Below, piece after piece: positions 1 to 11,632 of a stretch of 64,000 nucleotides of DNA. Position 1 is the first letter of the stretch, and every line of letters starts with the position of its first letter. Both the position numbers and the translations under genes were made by a program. The notes under the pieces were generated by a model that saw nothing but the letters and a program-made list of their open reading frames with translations, had not been told where the DNA came from and searched no databases. The DNA comes from Alisma plantago-aquatica. Lineage: Eukaryota > Streptophyta > Magnoliopsida > Alismatales > Alismataceae. The DNA lies in assembly GCA_963693085.1 (NCBI GenBank), contig OY856411.1:112039267-112103266 (forward strand), read 5' to 3'.

Positions 1-889
1 TGTGGTGTTGGTTGATGACAGAATCTCATTAGTCATGATATAGAGATATCAAACCAAACACATAGGTACTTGTTAGAGAACAAGTGTACCGGACAGACCC
101 ACCGTGAGTTTGACACATGGAACCATGACATGGTAGTCACAGTCAGTACTCACAGTGATGGTGGTGAGTGTGATTCTTTGACCTGAAATCACTACACTCA
201 ACACATGTCGTTGGGCACACTTTGACATCATCAAACGCAGTCCTGAAACATGGGTTGTTATAAAGGTGATGATTGGGTGGCTTTGACACATGGGGCTTTT
301 GAGGGGTGAGTGATAGATATGGGATTTGTCCCTCCTGAGGGAGTTTGATATCCATGGCCGCTTGATGAGTAGGATTGAGAAAGGCGTGTACGCATGTGTG
401 AATCAATATGTGATATTGATGTCATACATATCTCTTCCAATCTACTCTGAGATCAAGAAAGTGAATGAACGTTGACAGGATGACTGTTCCATGCCTCGAG
501 TTCATTCGGGATATCAGTGACAAAGAAATTATACATTCACTGTAACAACATTCACAGATTGTAGGATTGAAAGTTGTTCTCCAACTTTCTATTTCACTTG
601 GGTAGCACTGATGTGTGACTAGGCACTGCTCTTTGCTTGTGAAGTCACAAGTGTTATGGACTTTCACTGCCAACGTGAAATGGACCTGCAGGGTCACACA
701 CATAGGATTTAACCTGGAAGAGGAGTTTTGTCCACAAACAATGTTTAGATTGATTACTAAAGGAGTTTAGTAGTTCAATTAAACACTCAATCAATTGATA
801 GCTCAGTATCATAATGTTCAAGGTGTTGGACTGATTGATTAGAGTATCGGATTGATTGAAACTGCAATTGACTATTTCTGCACAATCTG

Positions 890-1290
890 CACTCCCAACC
901 GATCAGCTCATGTGATGAACCGATCGGCTAAGCTTGGTGAACCGATCGGCTCAGGTGGTGAGTCGATCGGCTCATGGATAGGGTGAAACGATTGCTTCAA
1001 GTGTTGAAACAATCGGTTCAACTGATGCAACCGAGCAAGTTGGGAAAGTAGGATTGGTGAGAAATTTCTTTTCGTTTCACTTGCCCAATTTGATTGGAAC
1101 AAGGATTGGTATTAGGTACCAATTAGAAACAAAAGAAAAAAAGTCAATCGGGAACTGATCAGGACCACGAACTGACCGGTTCAGAAGTGAACCGACCATT
1201 TCATGGGTCCCAACCGATCGAGTGAGGTGTCAACCCACCAGCTCAGGTCCCCAATTGACCGTTTTAGAAATGAAACGATCGGTTCAGGTT
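890..1290. repeat. Array of AACCGATCGGTT-like motifs in copia U3
   Basis: About ten irregularly spaced copies of a core related to the perfect 12-bp palindrome aaccgatcggtt, for example at 918, 940, 961 and about 1271. Degenerate forms such as ctgaccggttcag lie between them. The array lies 100-500 bp upstream of the TATA box, so it is in U3. The second LTR carries the same array at about 7801-8200. Function unknown; promoter-binding sites are one possibility. Confidence 0.8.
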
Positions 1291-1386
1291 TCGCAGTTGG
1301 TTGTTTTTGTGGAAAATCTCAAACCCTTCTACTCCTGCTTTAGTCCCACATTGCCCGGGATAGAGAACCATGTCCCATGACCCTCC

Positions 1387-1394
1387 TATATATA
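1387..1394 (+). promoter_or_regulatory. TATA box of the copia 5' LTR
   Basis: The sequence tatatata sits in the context ctcctatatataggggta, and transcription would start about 30 bp downstream. The same site is conserved in the 3' LTR at 8298-8305. It lies downstream of the palindromic array and upstream of the primer site, as expected for the U3/R boundary. Confidence 0.75.
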
Positions 1395-1950
1395 GGGGTA
1401 TTAGGGGCTTCTCAAAGTACAACCCAGTGCAACCAGTTGCTCTGTAAAGTTGTCGTTCTCTCTGGTTTTGGTAACCGAGAGAGCCTGAGCAAGTGCTACC
1501 CGATAAGGGAGGCACAGCAAGGGAAAGACAACTGCAGAAAGTGACTGGTGGCAAGAGAGTGTGTCAGTGACTAGTACGTTGACAGGAGGGTGTGACTCCT
1601 TCCAATTCTTTGTGGGATAAGGAGATTGGAGTTCCAGGTGGTCCGTGTGGACTACTTCAGAGCCGGGAGATTTATGCCGCTCGGAGGACAACTGTCAATC
1701 CCGACAGTCCCAGTGAGACCAGGAATCATTAGTCCTGGTGCGACCAGGAGCTGCAAGGACACCGTCCAAGACCGGAGGTGAAGACCGCGCAAGCCGCAAG
1801 GTATTGTCGCCAAGCAAGCCTCGGGATAAGGTATGATTCCACAAACCATCCTTTCCTATTGTATAGACGTTGATGCGTTTCCTTGTTCTGGGTTTGGGGA
1901 GGAAAATTTTTGTTTCCTCTACCTTATCTACCTCCCCTAAAACCCTATAG

Positions 1951-1962
1951 TGGTATCAGAGC
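1951..1962 (+). other. Primer binding site, tRNA-iMet
   Basis: tggtatcagagc is the standard plant initiator-methionine tRNA primer site. It begins one base after the LTR end at 1949, which fixes the LTR boundary and the + orientation. Confidence 0.93.
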
Positions 1963-3417
1963 CACGTCAACTGTTCTATACTTTAAGATTATCGATATGA
2001 TCGATTTTGGTTTGTCGCCTTTATTTATTGCATACAATGCAAATAATATTGGCTTTATGCATGTCCAATCCTAAATCCACAAATCCCAATATACATATAT
2101 GATATGTAATATGAATGCACTCAATATGTGTCACCCTTAAACGAGTTTTGTGGTGGATGTATAGCGTGGTTATGGCCAATAAACCCTATCTGTGTATGGT
2201 TGTATGTGGTTTCTTGCATCTCGGTCTGCACACTGATTCCCTTTCTCCTATTCCTGATGTAACTCGAAATAATTTGAGATTTCTTTCCTACCTTTGCTCC
2301 CCTAGAATGTAACTCGAGGTTTCTCCTTTTACAATGTAAAATAGGATAGAATTTTATTTCCTGTTATGTCAAAGAACGGAGGACATCCTGATGACAGCTG
2401 AGACGATTGGTTCAAGGAGTGAACCGATCGGTTGACGTTCGAGACGATCGGTTCAAGGAGTGAGCCGATCGGTTGATGACCAGTTCGAGGAGCGAGACGA
2501 GTGGGTGGTGGCCATGATGAGATGCACGACGACCAGGTGAACTGATCGGTTGGAGGAGCCAACCGATCGACTGGTGGCACCCTGACGACCAACCAGATCG
2601 AGCAGGCCACTCATGTGATGAGTTGATCTACTCAGAAGGCAAAGCACAGAGTTCATCTTGTACAGGTTGCATGTGATGTAGACCTAGATGACCGTGATTC
2701 CTCTTGGCTCGAGGAATCACATTAGGAAGGCCATAATCATCGCTTTTATCGTTTCGCATTTTTCTGTGGGATATAGCATGTATATTTTACGTACTGTATA
2801 TGGTGGTGATTGGATATGTATATGCATATAAAACCAAATCCCTCATTAAATATTAAAGTTTTAGATGCCTTCCAAATGCGACACACGTGAAAAGCTTGAT
2901 CGACCAAGTGTGGGCACGCCCAAGCGTGGTGCACCGTCTATCTCGTGGAAGCATGAAGGATGGATATGTGGGTCTGCCCAAGCAGGGTGCATATTCATCG
3001 TGTTGGCTTTGGGTCGGACTTAACAAGGTGACCTAGATAGGATCTAGCACCTTGAGGCATGGAGATGATCATGGAAAGGAGTTGCATATGACATCTTATC
3101 AAGAGTTGCATATGATGCAATTGGCAAGAGTTGCCTACCTGAGAGATCTAAGTTGTGGGTGACAGCCCAAGCTAGTCCATGACTTGGAGGATTTCAGGAT
3201 CTTGCCCACTAGAAGGTTGTACGCTGCAATCTTCCAAAGATGGTGAGGGCTATCAATTTGAAGTAAAATAGTGGGAGTGATAATTAATTAAAGGCCTAAT
3301 TATATCGTCATCTTTTCAAATCAATCAAATAAGTCAAAAATGAGTTTTTGGACTAAAATTGCATATTTCCTTTTGTAGTACAAATGGAAACAAACAAAAA
3401 TCACTTTTCTTTGTGAT
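1963..3417 (+). other. Copia leader region, with second motif array
   Basis: Noncoding leader between the primer site and gag. At about 2398-2600 it carries a second cluster of the cgatcggttc-type motif seen in the LTR. Several copies sit in a repeated phrase, about gattggttcaaggagtgaacc. The rest is stop-rich in every frame, with no other recognisable feature. Confidence 0.6.
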
Positions 3418-4238
3418 CGGTCCTTGAAAAGGACAAGCTAAATGGGACAAACTTCCATGACTGGTATAGGACATTGAGAATTGTTCTCACTCAAGAGAGA
3501 AAGCTCTATGTCCTGGATGCTCCAATTCTAGAGGAACATGCTCCTAATGCACCAAAGGTAGAAAGGGATGCTTACAAGAAGCATTCTGATAATGCCATTG
3601 ATGCAAAGTGTTTGATGTTGTACACTATGAACCACGAGTTGTAGAGACAACATGAGAACATGGGTGTCATTGAGATGATTCACCATCTCAGGAACATGTA
3701 TGAAGATCAAGCACAGCAAGAGAGATACAATGTCTCAAGGGCACTGTTCAAGTGTGTCATGACAGAAGGAGATCCAATTGGTCCTCACATACTCAAGATG
3801 ATTGGGTATGTGGAGAACCTAACAAGACTGGGATTTCCACTGAGCCAAGAGTTGGCTACTGACGTGATACTGCAATCGTTTCCAGAATCCTACAGTCAGT
3901 TTGTGGTGAACTACAACATGAACAACTTTGATAGGCCACTGTCACAGTTGTTGGGCATGTTGAGGACAGCCGAGACACAGATGAAGAAGGACAAGCCTAA
4001 GTCTGTGATGGTGATCATGAGCAAGAAAGGCAAGTCCAAGCACAAGGTCAAGGGCAAAGCTAAGAAAGGTTCTGATGCTAACCAGGAGCCCAAGTCGTCT
4101 TCAGCTCTCAAGGCCAAGGGAGGCGTGACCAAGAAAGACAATTGCCACCATTATCAAAAGCCAGGACATTGGAAAAGGAATTGTCCTCTCTATCTGGAAG
4201 AACAAAAGAAGAAGGAGGCGACAGACGTATCTACTTAA
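3418..4238 (+). pseudogene. gag: Copia gag (UBN2-type with zinc knuckle)
   Basis: Encodes the capsid/nucleocapsid protein that would package element RNA in cytoplasmic particles. The frame opens near 3418 with an LNGxNFxxW motif followed by RTLRIVL, typical of plant copia gag. It is broken by a TAG at 3642-3644, where the family usually has a Gln codon (a C to T change). It then stays open from 3660 to 4238, with the UBN2-like region, a Lys-rich stretch and a zinc knuckle near the C-terminus. The knuckle reads CHHYQKPGHWKRNC, so its second Cys is Tyr and metal binding would be impaired. Without the stop the product would be about 270 residues, a normal length. No recognisable protease follows in frame. 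Confidence 0.9.
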
Positions 4239-6607
4239 AGGTGTCATGAAAGTAAACTTGTAACACTTTTGAGGTATATGATACCAAGATGTAAAGTGTA
4301 AAGCACTCAATAAATGGGGCAAGTGTTTCCACCTTAGATAGGAGTACTTTAGTTTATTTTCAGCCTAAAAGGCATGTAATACAGTTACGAACTGCTATTT
4401 CATATTTGCCAATAGATAGAAACACCTTATTTTGCATATTGTATGACAATTATAGCACTTAATAAAGTTGATGTTTCAATCTCAAAGATATGATCTTTGT
4501 GGCAATGCCTTGTTTATCTTGTGGTACTTGATATGCATAAGATAAAATGATACCTAAAGTTATTGATAACTCAAACAATCAAATTAGCATCAATCATGAG
4601 AGATTCATTTCTAGTTTCCATATGATGGATAAATCTAGACTCTTTTGGTTAGAGAACCAGTAAGAGACATGAATATCTTGGACATGATTAATCAATCTTC
4701 ACTAAAGGTAGTGGCAGAATGATTATCCTAATAGGTATGATACATGTGATGTATTTACATACCTATTGGAACAAATGCTAATACTTCAAATGGTGTTTAG
4801 ATAAATACCAATATGAATATCTTGAAGTGTTCAAGATTATCATAGATGAAGTACAAATTTGGTAAAGTGTTAATTCTTGATGAGATCAATGAATGAAATA
4901 CTTGGACGAAATGTTTGAGATCCTTATGAGTGATTATGATAGTGTATCATAGTGAACTCATGATTAAGGCATAGTGATGTCTAAATCAAGAAGGAATCAT
5001 ACTCTAAGGAGTTAGAGAATTATTATCAAATAACTGAATTCTTCTTAATAAAAGAATACCCCACATTAATAAAGGACATTAAGAATCACAAGGAGTTGTA
5101 AGTTCTTATATCCTTGACGGATACACCTCGTTTATCATGTGATGATTTTTTCATGTGATGAGTCAACTATCTAGATGAATATGAGGAACCGAATTTTGAG
5201 TTTTGGTTTATGACCATTACATCCTAAATGACATCCATGTGAACCATAAGGTATGACCATGATGGTAGCACCCATTGAATGAAATCCATAAGTGCAAATG
5301 AATCTTAAGTGTTAAGACACAAGGATAACATTTTTGAGAAGGATGATGCTTGTTGATTGCAACTTAATGACTAATACATTTGGCATATGGATACTAAAAC
5401 CGCATTCCTATGAGGAATAAAACAAGGATGTGTATGTGACACAACCTATAAGGTTTATGAATCCACTAATGCAAATGAAGTCTATAAGTTAGAATGGACT
5501 AATCAATGTGATTGATTGAGTACAAGAAACTCAGAATTGGATCTTTACTTTGATGATATAGTCAAAGGGTTTGACTGATATGTCAAAGATAAAGAAGGAT
5601 CTGTGATTTAGTGGGAGCGTATTCACATTCCACAGGTTGATGTGAAATGGAAATGTTCTAGAATGGAAATCCTAAAGTGGAAATTATCTTTAAGGAAGAT
5701 AGAGATGTTTCCTATGTGATAGGAATAGAGATCTATAGAGATAGTTCTCGAAAACCTCTTGACCTGAAAAGATAAAGCATACATTGGCAATCTATACTGA
5801 AGGGTTCAGTATGCACAGATTCAGTGGGAGAAAACTTGTCCATGTTACATGGAGTTAGTATCCCAAGGCCAAGTGTCCAATTCTTATGAAGAATGGGAAC
5901 ACTAAGAATAGATATGGATCTATCATGTATGTAATCATCCCATTATCTTGCATGTATCGACATGGCAAGAAAAAAATGCATTCATCATCTTGTATGTAGG
6001 ACATGGCAATATGATGTGCTCATCCTGATAACTCGTATGTGAGAGATGACTAGTGGATGTCTGTCTACTTCCAGTAAGGGTTGCTGGAATACCATGAGAA
6101 CTTGATAAGTACTAGTTCTATGGAGATAAGGAAGAGTTCTATGTAAAGAGTTACATTGATGCAAACTTCCGAAAGGACAGAAAAATTAATTGCAAAATAT
6201 ATATAGGATATATAAAAGTGAAAGTTTGTTGATAATTGGAAGTGTTCCAATAAAACCATTTAAAAGGAAATGTCGAGTATCTATGTGTTGGAGAATAGCA
6301 GTGGATACTATATGGATCTGGAAGTTCATGAGATGAACTTATAGATATTCCGCTCATTAATGACAAGTATGGAATCCTTGATCATGCAATGTGGCTAAAG
6401 GTTAGCAAAGGAATACTACATCGCATATTACGGCAACTCCATCTCATATGTGTGACGTACAGCGAAGAGATGAGAGACAAGAAGTTAAAAACTAACTTTG
6501 GCAAGGTGTTTCCATAACTCACTATGTTCGCACTTGAGCACAGTAACATGTGGGACATGTTTGAAGATCACTATGAATATGATTCAAGGGTGATTGGCTC
6601 GCAGTGC
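4239..6607 (+). pseudogene. pol: Decayed copia pol (integrase, RT, RNase H)
   Basis: No frame is open for long, but short matches to copia pol occur in the right order across all three + frames. An integrase-like piece reads YEYLEVFKIIIDEVQ near 4820-4870. RT pieces include DVYVTQP near 5428-5465 and YGSIMYV near 5910-5930. An RNase H piece, VKSYIDANFRKDR, lies near 6140-6180, and HRILRQLHLI near 6420 matches the RNase H/C-terminal region. Stops and frameshifts occur every few tens of codons. I could not place the protease or the catalytic RT Asp pair. Non-functional. Confidence 0.75.
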
Positions 6608-6616
6608 AAGTGGGAG
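6608..6616 (+). other. Polypurine tract
   Basis: aagtgggag lies two bases before TGTTGG at 6619. This arrangement is typical of copia 3' junctions and sets the true start of the 3' LTR. Confidence 0.85.
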
Positions 6617-6618
6617 TC

Positions 6619-8860
6619 TGTTGGTATGTGTGCCCTGAGATCCAATCATGGGATGATTGGTGGGATACATTAAGATTGATTTGATAAACATCAAAGGCAA
6701 GCTTCCAATTCTTTCTGGTTCAGTCATATAAGATAGTGATAGAATAGATTGAATGTCTAGAGAATGACAGTACTCAATGACGTATGCTTTCAGGTTCAGG
6801 ACATGAATGATGAGATCATACGGATGCTAAGAGTTTGTACATTCATGTTATGTCCCTAGTCGGATGTCATTGTGGAAGGTAGATAGACAGCAATGACACA
6901 CAAGACTAGATTGTGGTGTTGGTTGATGACAGAGTCTCATTAGTCATGATATAGAGATATCAAACCAAACACATAGGTACTTGTTAGAGAACAAGTGTAT
7001 CGGACAGACCCACCGTGAGTTTGACACATGGAACCATGACATGGCAGTCACAGTCAGTACTCATAGTGATGGTGGTGAGTGTGATTCTTTGACCTGAAAT
7101 CACTACACTCAACACATGTCATTGGGCACACTTTGACATCATCAAACACAGTCCTGAAACATGGGTTGTTATAAAGGTGATGATTGGGTGGCTTTGACAC
7201 ATGGGGCTTTTGAGGGGTGAGTGATAGATATGGGATTTGTCCCTCCTTAGGGAGTTTGATATCCATGGCCGCTTGATGAGTAGGATTGAGAAAGTCGTGC
7301 ACGCATGTGTGAATCATTATGTGATATTGATGTCATACATATATCTTCCAATCTACTCTGAGATCAAGAAAGTGAATGAATGTTGACAGGATGACTGTTC
7401 CATGCCTCAAGTTCATTCGGGATATTAGTGACAAAGGAATTATACATTCACTGTAACACCATTCACGGATTGTAGGATTGAAAGTTGTTCTCCAACTTTC
7501 TATTTCACTTGGGTAGCACTGATGTGTGACTAGGCACCGGTCTTTGCTTGTGAAGTCATAAGTGTTATGGACTTTCACTGCCAACGTGAAATAGACCTGC
7601 AGGGTCACACACATAGGATTTAACCTGGAAGAGGAGTTTTGTCCACAAACAATGTTTATATTGATTACTAAAGGAGTTTAGTAGTTCAATTAAACACTCA
7701 ATCAATTGATAGCTCAGTATCATAATGTTCAAGGTGTTGGACTGATTGATTAGAGTATCGGATTGATTGAAACTGCAATTGACTGTTTCTGCACAATCTG
7801 CACTCCCAACTGATCGGCTCATGTGATGAACCGATCGGCTAAGCTTGGTGAACCGATCGGCTCAGGTGGTGAGTCGATCGACTCATGGATAGGGTGAAAC
7901 GATTGCTTCAAGTGTTGAAATGATCAGTTCAACTGATGCAACCGAGCAAGTTGGGAAAGTAGGATTGGTGAGAATTTTCTTTTCGTTTCACTTGCCCAAT
8001 TTGATTGGAACAAGGATTGGTATTAGGTACCAATTAGAAACAAAAGAAGAAAAGTCAATCGGGAACTGATCAGGACCATGAACTGACCGGTTCAGAAGTG
8101 AACCGACCGTTTCATGGGTCCCAACTGATCGGGTGAGGTGTCAACCGACCAGCTCAGGTCCCCAACCGACCGTTTCAAAAATGAAACGATCGGTTCAAGT
8201 TGCGCAGTTGGTTGTTTTTGTGGAAAATCTCGAACCCTTCTACTCCTGCTTTAGTCCCACATTGCCCGGGATAGAGAACCCTGTCCCATGACCCTCCTAT
8301 ATATAGGGGTATTAGGGGCTTCTCAAAGTACAACTCAGTGCAACCTGTTGCTCTGTAAAGTTGTCATTCTCTCTGGTTTTGGTAACTGAGAGAGCCCGAG
8401 CAAGTGTTACCCGATAAGGGAGGCACAGCAAGGGAAAGACAACTGCAGAAAGTGACTGGTGGCAGGAGAGTGTGTCAGTGATTAGTACGCTGACAGGAGG
8501 GTGTGACTCCTTCCAATTCCTTGTGGGACAAGGAGATTGGAGTTCCAGGTGGTACATGTGGATTACTTTAGAGGTGGGAGATTTCTGCTGCTCGGAGGAC
8601 AGTTGTCAATCCCGACAGTCCCGGTGAGACCAGGAGTCGTCAATCCCGGTGCGACCAGGAGCTGCACAGACACCGTCCAAGACCGGAGGTGAAGACCGTG
8701 CAAGCCGCGAGGTATTGTCACCGAGCAAGCCTTGGGACAAGGTATGATTCCACAAACCATCCTTTCCTATTGTATAGACGTTGACGCGTTTCCTTGTTCT
8801 GGGTTTGGGGAGGAAAATTTTTGTTTCTGCTGCCTTATCTGCCTCCCCTAAAACCCTACA
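6619..8860 (+). repeat. 3' LTR of the copia element (complete, 2242 bp)
   Basis: Starts TGTTGG and ends CCCTACA, giving TGT...ACA ends. It follows the polypurine tract, and from 6912 onward it aligns to bases 1-1949. It carries the same palindromic array (about 7801-8200) and a TATA box at 8298-8305. Bases 8861-8865 (gttat) would be the 3' copy of a 5-bp target duplication. Confidence 0.92.
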
Positions 8861-8865
8861 GTTAT

Positions 8866-8964
8866 GTCTTCTTGATGACTTAGTTCAACCAAATGCAAGA
8901 TTTGTGTTACTCGAGGATGAGCAACATTCAAGAATAGTGGATTTTTGGGCACATAAATTTGTCA
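8866..8964 (+). pseudogene. 3' internal end of a Tat/Athila-type gypsy element
   Basis: About 100 bp remain. They include ctcgaggatgagca, a phrase often found just before the polypurine tract and 3' LTR of plant Tat/Athila elements. The remnant is cut on the left by the copia insertion and leads into LTR-like DNA at 8965. Confidence 0.45.
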
Positions 8965-10300
8965 TGATATAACAAGCTATTTTGTATTTCTTTTCATGAC
9001 ATTTTTTCTCAAAAGTATATGTTTTTGTTCATATTGCACAACACTAATCTTTAAACCCTTTTGCATTAATCTTAACTCATTTCATATATTTTGTATACAA
9101 AAATATTATATTTTATCTTGATTTAATGAATGATATTTGAATTTTAGGTTCAAGGAGCACTCTTAGCAAGTGTTTTTGCTACCGACATTCACTAGATTCA
9201 CCAACATGCATCAATAAAAAACACACTTAGCCAAAGGCGAAAACACCGAGATCATTCTTGGTGCCATGAAGAGAAGAACTTGAAGGCATAAATAACTTCT
9301 CAGTGCCAATGATATCACAATCGTTAGTATTGGCAATATCCTGATTGGACATGCATTCACTCAAGTAGTGATATCGATTAAAACATGGATGACCATGATT
9401 TCAACCCTAATATCAATGATCCAAAACTTTTTTGGGTAGTTGTGGTTATATAAAACCCAAGGCATGTCGGTCAATACCAACACATCAGAGAGAGGTGGAT
9501 GGCTGGGCCAAGACCCAAAGGACGAAAGAGGAAAAAGAAGGAACATGGAGAAATGATTGTCCCTCCACCCTAGAGGAGTTATTTAGAGTCCCAAATGTCA
9601 TCCATTCACAACTATCTTTTGATAGGATCTTCATTATCTATTATTTCTCAATTTCATCTAATTATATCTGTGTTTTATTCTTCTCAAAATTCTACTATGT
9701 ACCATGCTTGATATGCAGAGCTAATCCGCTCTTCTCTAGGACCTGGGAGTAGCTCGATGCTAATTTGTAATTCATAATGATTATCTACAAATATATTTCA
9801 CTGTAATTGGTAATTTTAATGATAATATGTTTCATTGTCCCATGTTCATGATTGATCACACTATTTATGCTTTGGGTGTTTCTTCACTGTGAAAGCAGAT
9901 TTAATGTTACAAGAATTATCATCAACATATTTAATATTGCATTGTGAAAGCGGGATAACAATAGTGAGGTTTGTGTATCCAAGGAAAGATCAATCATAAT
10001 TTCATCTTTTACATCTTCATTGCAAAAGTAGGTTTTTGACTAGATTGTAAGTTGTGTTACATTGTGAAAGTGAGCAACACAATTTACATATCCCTAATTT
10101 TTTTAAGATAGTTTTTTTTATGAATCAAAATAAAGTATAAGTTGTGATATGGTGAAATTGAATATCCTAGAGAATCTATCTCTTTGATTTAACGACCAAT
10201 TTCTTTGTTAACTTTAGTTTATAATCTTTTCAACCAAACCAAATTCATACTTTCTTTTGGCCTTGTTGGTTTGATCTTAGTTAGTAGTAGTTTCTAACTT
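8965..10300 (+). repeat. Tat/Athila-type LTR remnant
   Basis: LTR-like DNA starting near tgatataac. It has a TATA box at about 9446-9455 (ttatataaaa) and, near 9738, the phrase aggacctgggagtag. A close match to that phrase, aggacccgggagtag, occurs in the solo LTR near 43405. A recurring cattgtgaaag motif appears at about 9889, 9942, 10020 and 10062, and the solo LTR has the related cacgaaagcgggtg. The right boundary is not visible. The open frame at 9432-9752 falls in the transcribed LTR part and is not a convincing gene. Confidence 0.55.
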
Positions 10301-11220
10301 TAAAATTCTCAAAATTTGGCAACTAGAACTCAGAAATTTGATATGTATACCTATGTTTTAGGCTCATGGTTGTGCTCTTTAATAATCTTTTAGGGTTGTT
10401 TAGGTTCTTCCATGTACTCTCAGGTTCCAGAAGGGTATGGTTGATCGGTTGTGATCTAGGACTTGCATTTTTAGCCTTTATGCCATGTGTAATTGTACAT
10501 TTTGTAGCTATTTTTGGAAGATATTTTTGTTTGTAAAATCTATTATAGGGTTCACTAGACATATTTCAATGCTACATGTTTATGATTAATGAAAGGTGAA
10601 GGAACTTTTGTGCAATTTATTCTTTTATGTAATTTAGAAATTGCTTTTAGTGATTTTATCCACCTTTTTGGTAGGTGATGGTTGATCAGTAATTGATCAT
10701 TGTTTTGTTTTGAGTAATCTAACTCTTGTGTGATCAGGTGTCACAACTTGAGCCTTCCCTGAAGTCCATACTTGGATGGATAAATTGATCTACCTTGTAG
10801 AGAAGACCTAGAGTAGGTTAGACCCTAAGGGCTAATTTATGGAGGATTAGGGGAAGTTACAGATAGGTGGAAGTGAAACCCCAAATCTCCATGACATGAG
10901 AATATGGGGATGAGACCTCCATCCATGATAATGAGACATTTTCGTTGATAATTAAAGCTTGATGCCTATATGATATGATGTCTTAGGTCCCAACCTTGTA
11001 CCAAGTTGGGAAAGACATGCATAGTATCTATAGGCTCCTACATACCTCAGCAATAGACCAAGGCCGTGTTAGTTATCTTAAAGTGTCCGGCTAAGCCCTT
11101 AGGCATGGATTGTAAGTTGTCCATGTGACCACACCATGATGATGTCTACTTTATTAGGTACAAGTCAAGTAGATTAAAGGCAAAATCATAAAATTGGATA
11201 AACCGATAAGTTGATAAGGA
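10301..11220. other. No gene seen; probable old LTR debris
   Basis: AT-rich and stop-laden on both strands. The style resembles gypsy R-U5 sequence, but I find no matching copy in the window and no ends. Nothing further can be supported. Confidence 0.4.
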
Positions 11221-11632
11221 TGTTGTAACGAACTCATTTTTCAGCGTCCCCCAATTATAAAATGACCTTAAAGCATTACCTAAAATTCCCAAGATCCAAA
11301 TTTTAACGAATAACAAATAGTAGCAAATAATTTTTGTTATTTCAAAATTATTTTTTATAAGATATACAATGATGCTCCTCTAAGGAGTTACATGAATGGA
11401 ACTAATACACATGAGAAGAAGCATATAACTAATCCTCCTTTACTTATCTTTAATGTCCTCAATTTATTTTGGTTGATTCATCTTGTCTTGGTATATTCAT
11501 ATATTGCATTTACCTAAAATGATGTGAAACAAAATGCAAATTTGTATATTGTTATTCTTTGTACATGGGATGCAAGCAAAATATGTGCATGTAGATGTAA
11601 CAATGTAAACAACCATAACAATAATTATTATT

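Larger units (their letters stand above)
1..1949 (+). repeat. 5' LTR of the copia element (partial)
   Basis: Near-identical to 6912-8860. By eye the copies differ by about 2-5 percent depending on the segment, mostly C/T and G/A transitions. The LTR ends in ...ccctata just before the primer site, where the 3' copy keeps the canonical ...ccctaca, so the terminal CA has mutated here. It contains a motif array (about 890-1290), a TATA box and a transcribed R-U5 part. Short reading frames inside it on both strands are not genes. Confidence 0.93.
1..8860 (+). mobile_element. Ty1/copia LTR retrotransposon, 5' end outside window
   Basis: Order on the + strand is partial 5' LTR, initiator-Met primer site, repeat-rich leader, gag, decayed pol, polypurine tract and 3' LTR, which is the copia arrangement. 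Bases 1-1949 and 6912-8860 align at constant spacing (offset 6911) with no net length change. The 3' LTR starts 293 bp earlier, at 6619, so the first 293 bp of the 5' LTR lie upstream of the window. The protein remnants resemble the common plant copia polyprotein; the lineage may be Angela- or Tork-like, with low confidence. The base-8861 flank reads gttat, but the matching target duplication cannot be checked. Confidence 0.93.

Noticed and set aside
1..12. Window start taken as the exact 5' end of the copia LTR, since it begins TGTGG
   Set aside because: The 3' copy is preceded by 293 bp more LTR that begins TGTTGG right after a polypurine tract at 6608-6616. Base 1 is therefore internal to the LTR.
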